A stretch of DNA of 12,713 bases, taken from assembly GCA_031550405.1 (NCBI GenBank), contig JAVBOP010000218.1:1-12713 (forward strand), read 5' to 3'. This DNA is from JAVBOP01 sp031550405. GTDB lineage: Bacteria > Bacteroidota > Ignavibacteria > Kapaibacteriales > UBA2268. The translations under genes were made by a program, and so were the position numbers. Every line of letters begins with the position of its first letter. The first letter of the stretch is position 1. The notes below the pieces were generated by a model. The model saw only the letters and a program-made list of their open reading frames with translations, had not been told where the DNA came from and did no database searches. Shown in pieces: positions 7,783-12,713 of the stretch.

Positions 7783-7813
7783 CAAAAAAAAGCCCGACAG
7801 AATATATCGGGCT
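7783..7813 (-). terminator. Rho-independent terminator after the lipoprotein gene at 7857
   Basis: A 7-base stem, AGCCCGA (7791-7797) with TCGGGCT (7807-7813), has a 9-base loop. On the minus strand it is followed by a run of about eight T. It lies about 44 bases after the lipoprotein stop and upstream of motB, so it separates motB from the accessory genes. Confidence 0.85.
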
Positions 7814-7856
7814 GAGATAGAACATTATATATTATTAAATCAGAACGAAATAGAGA

Positions 7857-8651
7857 CTAGTTTATTTCGGTATTTTTTATATAAATCTGATTCCAATATC
7901 TTGCTTGGTAGCGTTTAACTATATTGTATTCTCCAAATGTTTCATGTACAAACTTAGAATGGTATAATACAACATTATATCGACCAGACGGGAAAGTTGC
8001 TATTTCAGAAGCAGGAATTGTAATGCTTCCACTTTCTGCAGAATAAAATTTATGAAGTGTATATGTACCCACTAATAAAGCTGTCTCTCCATCAATTTTA
8101 TCTGGAGATAAAACAAATTCCATACCATTGCCATTTTCGATAACACCTGAATATTGCAAATTTAATCCATTACTAATATTAATAGTGTCATTCAAATTCA
8201 CATCAACCAAACTCAATGCTGGAAGATTATTAGATGTGTTAACATAATTCGCACCTAAGTAATCTTGTACATTTAGGCTAATAGTTGTCGGATAATGATC
8301 AAGGAAAGCGGCTTGATACTGGCCACCTTCATCCGGGTCAGCCCCCATATACTCCATTGTTTGTCCATTGCAGGTTATAGATTGTGGTTTTATAAAGCTA
8401 CTAATACCATTAGTAAGATATCCCCAAACATAATTCCTGTATGGACTATCTTGAATTGGCACATTTATAGAAGAAGAAATAACAAATGCCGCAACCGTAT
8501 TATCAGGCGTATTTTCATCTGTTGTAATTGTTCTCAACACTTCTGTACTATTAACAACAGGCGTGTCATCTTTGCAAGAATTGAGAGACAGTATTATTGT
8601 GCTTAGCATAAATACTAAAGCTAAAATTTTGATATTCGTTTTTTTTCGCAT
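7857..8651 (-). CDS. Putative lipoprotein of unknown function
   Basis: I do not recognise the family of this 264-residue protein. The N-terminus is a lipoprotein signal peptide: basic MRKKTNIK, hydrophobic stretch (9-22) and lipobox SLNSC with lipidated Cys26. The following KDD resembles the acidic export signal described for surface lipoproteins of Bacteroidota, so surface exposure is possible. The mature part is polar, rich in Asn, Ser, Thr and Tyr, and likely mostly beta-strand; no catalytic motif is visible. It starts 47 bases after the stop of another lipoprotein gene and ends at a strong terminator. The frame is intact, unlike several neighbours. Confidence 0.75.
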   Translation of the reverse strand: MRKKTNIKILALVFMLSTIILSLNSCKDDTPVVNSTEVLRTITTDENTPDNTVAAFVISSSINVPIQDSPYRNYVWGYLTNGISSFIKPQSITCNGQTMEYMGADPDEGGQYQAAFLDHYPTTISLNVQDYLGANYVNTSNNLPALSLVDVNLNDTINISNGLNLQYSGVIENGNGMEFVLSPDKIDGETALLVGTYTLHKFYSAESGSITIPASEIATFPSGRYNVVLYHSKFVHETFGEYNIVKRYQARYWNQIYIKNTEIN

Positions 8652-8698
8652 AATTCTAATACCTTATATTGTATTTTATAAAAATTTAATTAAATAAT

Positions 8699-9248
8699 TT
8701 ACCATTGTGTGCTTAGATCATCGTAAAATTCTGTGCGGTCACCTATTGTGAAAAGTTGTGTATCTAAATTGAATCCTTCAAAGTCTGTGTCCCAAGTTAG
8801 TCGTATTTCTGTTAATGGTATAAGCTTATATAACAATCCTGTGTTAACAGCAAAACCATAATCTGGAGTGTTTATAATAAGACTAGCCCTAATTAAAGCA
8901 TTCTCTAGATCTGTCTTATAGTAAGTATATGGGGAGACTTGCCATGCAGAATGGCCATTAGCTCTGTAAAATTTTTGAATGCAAAGCATTGAAGCGGTGT
9001 TTGGACTCGTCCTTTCAGATCTAGCTACGCCAACTTGTGTATAGACTTTAGCATTATTTTTTTTTGACTGTACACAATTTGGGAGAACGATTTTCATTAA
9101 AGCGTCCATACCCATTTTCGTTACTAGAATTCCTACCATCTTTAAGATTAATTCTAAAATTAAGAACCCTCTGACCGTCACATGCGCTCATAAATACCAA
9201 AATGGAGGCAAGTGATATCAACATAAAAAACTTTTTTGATTTTACCAT
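8699..9248 (-). pseudogene. Lipoprotein gene interrupted by a frameshift in an A9 tract
   Basis: Two overlapping frames make up one gene. The first begins at the ATG at 9248 with a lipoprotein signal peptide (MVKSKKFFMLISLASILVFM, lipobox SAC, Cys23). It runs to a stop at 9054-9056, directly after a run of nine A on the coding strand (9057-9065). The second frame continues from the same point to 8699 with protein-like sequence (NNAKVYTQVGVARSE ... TDFEGFNLDTQLF). Eight A instead of nine would join them into one protein of about 182 residues. The mature domain is not recognised. The run could be a phase-variation switch, a true lesion or a sequencing error. A frame reaching 9344 upstream only adds unlikely leader sequence. 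Confidence 0.72.
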
Positions 9249-9346
9249 AAAAATCCTTTTGTTTAAAAAATAAAAATATTGTGAATTAAAAAAAATCAAT
9301 TTATTTGTCTTTAGTATAATTCGTGTAACTGTTTTTTTTGACAATT

Positions 9347-9362
9347 ATGGCAATATTGCCAT
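9347..9362. promoter_or_regulatory. Perfect 16-base palindrome upstream of the split lipoprotein
   Basis: ATGGCAATATTGCCAT is fully self-complementary and lies about 99 bases upstream of the lipoprotein ATG. A run of six T follows on the plus strand, so it could act as a plus-strand terminator (6-base stem, ATAT loop). However, no plus-strand gene precedes it. It may instead be an operator. Confidence 0.3.
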
Positions 9363-9431
9363 TTTTTAAAACATAAATATAATACACTTTTATTTAAATG
9401 CAAGCATTATTTTTATTGTTTTTGAACAGTT

Positions 9432-9455
9432 ATTTATGAATAATTATTCATAAAA
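9432..9455. promoter_or_regulatory. Palindromic box, copy 2 (ARG-box-like), perfect 22-base palindrome
   Basis: The arms TTTATGAA and TTCATAAA enclose TAATTA, making 9433-9454 perfectly symmetrical. The core TGAAT-AATT-ATTCA is an exact match to the E. coli-type ARG-box pattern TGAAT-wwww-ATTCA. It sits between the methyltransferase remnant and the split lipoprotein, about 185 bases from the latter's start. Confidence 0.55.
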
Positions 9456-9490
9456 TTCGACCAAGTAACTACAAATTGATTAAGAAATAT

Positions 9491-10304
9491 TTAAGTAGAT
9501 GAACGTGTGATTTCCATTATAATGTGCTGTTTTTTATTGATTATTATATTCATCAGTTTATCAATGCCATGCCATACTTTCAAAGGTAGGTATTGCAATA
9601 TAATATATGACCGGCCTAAGTGCAAAACTTTATTGCCAAATACATGAAATTTTACATTCGCATTCTTACAATCTTTTGTTAAATCATAGAGAGTGTTTTC
9701 ATCGAAAGAGTGTGGATGTGCGTTTTTAGGAGTTGGTTTATTGCAATGTATGCATAGACTATAATGCAAAACTTCTTTATATGGTGTTGAAATGATAGCT
9801 TGACCATTTGGCTTTAAAATACGGTAAATTTCTTCAATAAAAGCTTTAGGGTTGACCAAATGTTCAATAATTTCAGAAGCTAATGACTATGTCAATTGAG
9901 TTATCAGCAAACGGAAGATTTAGCGCATCAGCTTGAATTGGAAAGTAATTATCTTTATTAATAATATCAAACTGCTTTCTTAAGTTTATGTCAGAAATAT
10001 CAACAGAAATAAATTGTTTACATTTATCTGTCAGGCTTTTATCAGCCCAGCCGCCACCTGAACCTATATCCAGTATATTTTTATTTTTTAAATTCTTTCC
10101 TAATTTACTCAAGATTGTTGTGCGCAGTCTTCTTTCATCGTCGGCTGTTGCTTTGCAGTTTTGCGTTTGAAAATAATCGAATACTTCGGCATCTTTTTCA
10201 TAATGCTCAATATAATTTTCTTTAGTTAAATAATTTTCATACAGGATTAGCTTATTTTTGGTAATTGGATCAACTAAAATATCTAATATCTCTTGTATTT
10301 TCAT
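9491..10304 (-). pseudogene. Class I SAM-dependent methyltransferase, broken by one frameshift
   Basis: Two minus-strand frames, 10304-9873 and 9859-9491, are halves of one gene. The first half holds a Trm112-like leader (ILDILVDPITKNKL, lacking its cysteines), motif I LDIGSGGGWA (about residues 78-87), VDIS, and ADALNLPFADNSIDIVI. It then stops at 9873. Removing one base near 9882-9884 would continue the frame as IASEIIEHLVNPKAF, then RILKPNGQAIISTP, as expected for a Methyltransf_11 enzyme of about 270 residues. The substrate cannot be told. The lesion is not in a long homopolymer, so a real mutation is plausible, although a sequencing error is not excluded. An ATTTATGAA half-box lies immediately upstream of the ATG. 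Confidence 0.78.
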
Positions 10305-10305
10305 G

Positions 10306-10326
10306 ATTTATGAATAAAAATTGATC
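10306..10326. promoter_or_regulatory. Palindromic box, copy 3 (degenerate), upstream of methyltransferase
   Basis: The left arm ATTTATGAA (10306-10314) is identical to copies 1 and 2. After TAAAAA, the right arm TTGATC keeps four of six positions of TTCATA. The left half also equals the B. subtilis ARG-box half ATGAATAAAAAT. It abuts the methyltransferase start codon (ATG at 10304). Confidence 0.35.
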
Positions 10327-10500
10327 AATTAATGTGATTCTGTAGAAAATAAATTATTATATTAAATTAAAAAAAATCTCATGTTAAAAATCTTTAATAT
10401 AAGGTCTGCAAGCCGACTAATTTTTCCAACCCCATCCACTGCACAACCACCGCAACGAAGATTATAGTCTATTTAATTTCTATTATTTAATTGAATTATA

Positions 10501-10860
10501 CTATTGGTTTAAAACTTCTTTTACCCTGAATTGAACAATTCGAGCAATCAAATCCAACGGCATTGGTTTATTGACCGGAAACTGTACAGAGCCTTTCCCA
10601 GTTTTATAAATGGAAAGCTCGGCTTTAAACGCCTCAATGCCTGTTGGAATGGGGTAGAAGCCAATGTGATTTTTAAATGCAGCAAAATGCACAAGATTCT
10701 TGCCGCTTAGCACAAATGTTGGCATTTGATATTTAATAGCTTCTTGAGCAGCAGGCGCATTATTTTTGATTATCTGCCGGATATTTTCCAATATCTTTTG
10801 CACATCATGCGGAAATGCGGCGATATATTCATCTATATTTTCGGGCTTATCTGTTATCAT
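10501..10860 (-). CDS. DUF1801 (YdhG-like) protein
   Basis: This 119-residue cytosolic protein belongs to the DUF1801/YdhG family, small single-domain proteins whose B. subtilis member has been described as an iron chaperone-like (frataxin-fold) protein; function is otherwise unclear. The family pattern is well kept: IDEYIAAFPHDVQKILENIR (9-28), APAAQEAIKYQMPTF (35-49), the central NLVHFAAFKNHIGFYP (55-70), and GKGSVQFPVNKPMP (88-101) before a C-terminal helix. The ATG at 10860 gives full family length. It lies 13 bases after a small possible coding region and downstream of a lipoprotein gene, suggesting one short operon. No frameshift is present. Confidence 0.88.
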   Translation of the reverse strand: MITDKPENIDEYIAAFPHDVQKILENIRQIIKNNAPAAQEAIKYQMPTFVLSGKNLVHFAAFKNHIGFYPIPTGIEAFKAELSIYKTGKGSVQFPVNKPMPLDLIARIVQFRVKEVLNQ

Positions 10861-10873
10861 AATATAAGTTGTT

Positions 10874-11018
10874 TCAAAGCATTTTTTTGAGGTTTTGCCA
10901 ATCCATTTTTGCCATTTGGTAATGATAATCGGCAGCGCTGCCGATTGTGCTAAAATCCCATTGCTTCAAAAATTCTTCTTCGCTCACAACGAGTGTTATA
11001 AAACATGTGTTTTTTCAT
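10874..11018 (-). pseudogene. Possible small gene, coupled to the upstream lipoprotein, frameshifted
   Basis: An ATG at 11018 overlaps the lipoprotein stop (ATGA) and has the best Shine-Dalgarno site in the window, GGAGG seven bases upstream. In that frame it encodes only 22 residues and ends at 10950. The next frame over is open to the TGA at 10874-10876 and looks like real protein (SEEEFLKQWDFSTIG, then DYHYQMAKMDWQNLKKML). One A fewer in the A6 run after the ATG would join start and tail into a 48-residue product. Without a frameshift, a GTG at 10987 could start a 37-residue version, but with no ribosome site. I do not recognise the protein. It ends 13 bases before the DUF1801 gene. Confidence 0.4.
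10927..10946. repeat. Perfect 20-base palindrome
   Basis: AATCGGCAGC is followed directly by its complement GCTGCCGATT, and the flanks do not extend the symmetry. It can fold as an 8-base stem with a GCGC loop but lacks a T-run on either strand. It lies inside the possible small coding region, where it encodes IGSAAD, so chance codon choice is one explanation. Confidence 0.5.
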
Positions 11019-11428
11019 TGTTTTTCCTCCTGCACTCTGACATAATAAAAATCCCATCTATCGCAACATCCTTCAGAAAATACAATCGTATCATTGCCAT
11101 AAGTGAGAATACGTTTTGCATCTGGACGAACTGGAATTATACTTGGCTCAATTTTAACAGTATTACCATGTGAATCATCTGTATAGAACTTAAAGGTACC
11201 AGCTGCATATAACGTATCTTCTACGTATGTCTCATATTTATTTTGTTCAGATATTTTTATAATAGACTTGTATTCCGGCTCTTTTACTTCCCCAAAAAAG
11301 CCACCGGATGATTTTACCCATTGCCATTCACCTGTTAAATTCGGATAAACTATATCATCATCACAGCTCATAAATCCGAACATAACCGCCAGCATCGACA
11401 GCCATTTCAAAATTTTTGTTGTCTTCAT
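11015..11428 (-). CDS. Small lipoprotein, possibly lipocalin-like
   Basis: The 137-residue product has a lipoprotein signal peptide (MKTTKILKWLSMLAVMFGFM) and Cys22, followed by DDD. The mature part begins LTGEWQWVKSSGGFFGEV (31-48) and ends with TYGNDTIVFSEGCCDRWDFYYVRV. This pattern of a GxW start, alternating strands and a C-terminal Cys-Asp-Tyr segment resembles short lipocalin-like lipoproteins common in Bacteroidota; the assignment is by eye and tentative. The ATG at 11428 is the natural start of the signal peptide. It lies 117 bases after the motA stop and is coupled by an ATGA overlap to a small downstream frame. A TATGAA-type box sits 12 bases upstream of the start. Confidence 0.72.
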   Translation of the reverse strand: MKTTKILKWLSMLAVMFGFMSCDDDIVYPNLTGEWQWVKSSGGFFGEVKEPEYKSIIKISEQNKYETYVEDTLYAAGTFKFYTDDSHGNTVKIEPSIIPVRPDAKRILTYGNDTIVFSEGCCDRWDFYYVRVQEEKQ

Positions 11429-11437
11429 AAGACTTCT

Positions 11438-11458
11438 ATTTATGAATTTATTTTAATA
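11438..11458. promoter_or_regulatory. Palindromic box, copy 4, upstream of small lipoprotein
   Basis: The left arm ATTTATGAA (11438-11446) is identical to the other copies. After TTTATT, the right arm TTAATA has one mismatch to TTCATA. It lies 10 bases upstream of the lipoprotein ATG, as copies 1 and 3 also lie close to a start codon. Confidence 0.4.
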
Positions 11459-11545
11459 ATTCTGTTCAATAGCTTAATACCAATATTAAATACCTTTTAA
11501 GACGGCGACTCTTTTTGAATTTTTTGATTAAATATTTCTTCAGAT

Positions 11546-12397
11546 TTATTTTGCCTTGCATGCTTCTTCTGCTTCTTTAAAGGATGGTCTGTTTGTCGGG
11601 TCTATGGAACGGCGCCCGAATTCAACAGCCACATTGGCAGGCGCGCCTTTGGCGTATGATAGCACTGCCGCCTTTATTACCATCATGTATTTGCCTTCCA
11701 TGTTTGCATAAGTTCCCATCAGGCTCGCCATTGGACCTATGATACCGTAGGACATAAGCACGCCGAGAAATGTACCCACAAGAGCGGCACCAACGTGATG
11801 TCCAACCGCTTCCGCACCCTCATTAATAGATGCCATTGTAACGATGATACCAAGTACGGCGGCAACGATACCAATGCCGGGGAAGGCATCGGCAATAACT
11901 TGGGCTTGTGCTGGGGGGACATGCTCCTCCTCGTGCAAGCGTTCAATATCAACATCCATAAGTTCTTCCAAATCGTGAGCGGGAACACCTCCGGAAAGCA
12001 ATACCTTTAAGGTATCGCATAGAAAATCTACCGCATGATGATTTTTGATGAATGTGGGATATTTGGATAAAATGGAGCTGCCTTCCGGATTTTCCACATG
12101 CGGTTCAAGAGCTATCAGTCCTTCACGCTTTGCGAACTGGAATACTTCATACAGCATTTTCAGCAGCTCCAAGTATGCAGTTTTATTAACGCTTGGACCC
12201 TTCAGAGTGCCTATCAGCCCGTTTACGATTTTAATTACAGTCGGCAATGGATTAGCTACAAGCATGGAGCCGATAATCACACCGCCGATTGTAACAAATT
12301 CAGAAGGTTGAAAGAGCGCTCCGGGGTTGCCACCAGCCATCATAAATCCGCCGAGCAAGCTGGCGAATACAACGACAATACCAATAATTACAAACAT
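11546..12397 (-). CDS. motA: Flagellar motor stator protein MotA
   Basis: MotA forms the stator ring around MotB and converts ion flow into torque on the flagellar rotor. The 283-residue protein aligns well with E. coli MotA throughout: first helices with GGFMMAGGNPGALFQPSEF (16-34); the cytoplasmic loop with torque-site charges at Lys90/Arg91 and Glu98 (in ALEPHVENP); the third helix with conserved Pro173 (AFPGIGIVAAVLG); and the fourth with Pro222 (YGIIGPMA). The C-terminus keeps AVEFGRRS..P..RPSF. It should be functional. A copy of its last ~24 codons lies at 421-493. Downstream, where motB would be expected, there are lipoprotein and other accessory genes. A chemotaxis receptor gene lies directly upstream behind a terminator. 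Confidence 0.96.
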   Translation of the reverse strand: MFVIIGIVVVFASLLGGFMMAGGNPGALFQPSEFVTIGGVIIGSMLVANPLPTVIKIVNGLIGTLKGPSVNKTAYLELLKMLYEVFQFAKREGLIALEPHVENPEGSSILSKYPTFIKNHHAVDFLCDTLKVLLSGGVPAHDLEELMDVDIERLHEEEHVPPAQAQVIADAFPGIGIVAAVLGIIVTMASINEGAEAVGHHVGAALVGTFLGVLMSYGIIGPMASLMGTYANMEGKYMMVIKAAVLSYAKGAPANVAVEFGRRSIDPTNRPSFKEAEEACKAK

Positions 12398-12441
12398 GTT
12401 TTATTCTGTTTAATTTTTAAATATTACTTTCATTAGGTTTG

Positions 12442-12463
12442 ATTATGAATATTTTTTCATAAT
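12442..12463. promoter_or_regulatory. Palindromic box, copy 5 (ARG-box-like), upstream of motA
   Basis: Perfect 8-base arms ATTATGAA (12442-12449) and TTCATAAT (12456-12463) enclose TATTTT. The arms and 6-base spacing equal those of copies 1 and 2. It lies 44 bases upstream of the motA ATG and about 35 bases downstream of the candidate -7 element, in the 5' leader or promoter region. Confidence 0.5.
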
Positions 12464-12498
12464 TATATAGCATGTTGTTCAGGCACAGACATGCAATG

Positions 12499-12506
12499 CA
12501 AATATA
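12499..12506 (-). promoter_or_regulatory. Candidate -7 promoter element for motA
   Basis: The minus strand reads TATATTTG, matching TAnnTTTG. As at motB, it directly follows the T-run of an upstream terminator. It is about 100 bases from the motA ATG. No -33 TTTG is visible at the usual spacing, so this stays a weak call. Confidence 0.3.
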
Positions 12507-12533
12507 ATAAAAAAAAGGGCATTTTTAATGCCC
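12507..12533 (-). terminator. Rho-independent terminator of the chemotaxis receptor gene
   Basis: A 7-base stem, GGGCATT (12517-12523) with AATGCCC (12527-12533), has a tight 3-base loop. On the minus strand it is followed by eight T. It lies about 40 bases after the receptor gene stop and insulates motA from it. Confidence 0.85.
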
Positions 12534-12574
12534 CTCTTAACATTTGTTATATGTTATATAGTATAATGCCGTCT

Positions 12575-12713
12575 TTAGTTCAGCGCTCTTGCAGACCGGG
12601 CAGGCATATAACCAGCTCCGTTAGCCATTATTTTAAATTGAGATATCAATTCGGTTAGCGTATCGGTCATGCGTGCAAGCTCGCTTGCGGTATGCGCTAC
12701 ATCTTCCACATTT
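12575..12713 (-). CDS. Methyl-accepting chemotaxis protein, C-terminal end (partial)
   Basis: Only the last 45 codons are in the window; the rest lies beyond the right edge. The visible tail reads VEDVAHTASELARMTDTL, then TELISQFKI, then a flexible end. This is the usual end of a methyl-accepting chemotaxis receptor: the last helix of the cytoplasmic signalling domain with ASEL...L..L...F.I heptads, including a typical C-terminal methylation-helix pattern. The ending GYMPARSARALN shows no CheR-binding NWETF-like pentapeptide. It is a chemotaxis gene beside motA, consistent with a motility locus, and is followed by its own terminator. Its ligand domain cannot be seen. Confidence 0.8.
   Translation of the reverse strand, partial: NVEDVAHTASELARMTDTLTELISQFKIMANGAGYMPARSARALN

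Noticed and set aside
9054..9344. Start of the split lipoprotein at 9344
   Set aside because: This start would put 32 extra residues, including a basic and hydrophobic stretch, ahead of a clean lipoprotein signal peptide that begins at 9248.
7857..11428. The accessory block as a known defence island or toxin-antitoxin system
   Set aside because: No nuclease, helicase, reverse transcriptase, Toll/interleukin receptor domain, toxin or antitoxin signature is visible; lipoproteins, one broken methyltransferase and DUF1801 do not form a recognised system.
12469..12493. GCATGT...ACATGC inverted repeat upstream of motA
   Set aside because: The 6-base arms with a 13-base loop are too weak to separate from chance.

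Overview
This AT-rich 12.7 kb window appears to come from the chromosome of a flagellated, Gram-negative bacterium of the Bacteroidota / FCB group. A Chlorobiota-, Ignavibacteria- or Kapabacteria-like lineage is possible, but the sequence alone does not settle it. The clues are several short lipoproteins with a Cys followed by Asp residues, mostly weak Shine-Dalgarno sites, a DsbD with a CTNC thioredoxin domain, and an E. coli-type MotA/MotB stator pair. No rRNA, tRNA, CRISPR array or intact insertion sequence was seen.

Left edge (1-600): an unidentified gene runs off the left end. Beside it lies a non-coding junction containing a REP-like sequence and a copy of only the last ~24 codons of motA. 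Housekeeping block (599-6587): dsbD and purE form a likely minus-strand pair. Divergent from them are a small membrane protein with four C-terminal cysteines and radA. radA converges with murI, and tpx lies upstream of murI, with a clear terminator between tpx and murI.

Motility and accessory block (6675-12713): motB, motA and the C-terminus of a methyl-accepting chemotaxis protein are all on the minus strand. motA and motB are normally adjacent but here are about 3.8 kb apart. Between them are three lipoprotein genes, a methyltransferase, a DUF1801 gene and a small coupled ORF. Three of these genes (one lipoprotein, the methyltransferase and the small ORF) carry apparent single-base frameshifts, whereas every motility and housekeeping gene is intact. 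The block therefore looks like inserted, decaying or phase-variable accessory DNA, unless the indels are sequencing errors.

Five intergenic copies of a palindrome (TATGAA-N6-TTCATA, three of them perfect in both arms) lie upstream of minus-strand genes in this region. Arm and spacing match the classical ARG box, but the adjacent genes have no arginine function. I did not find a recognisable defence system or a clearly new multi-gene system. The motA tail copy, the palindrome family and the frameshift cluster are the items most worth a second look.
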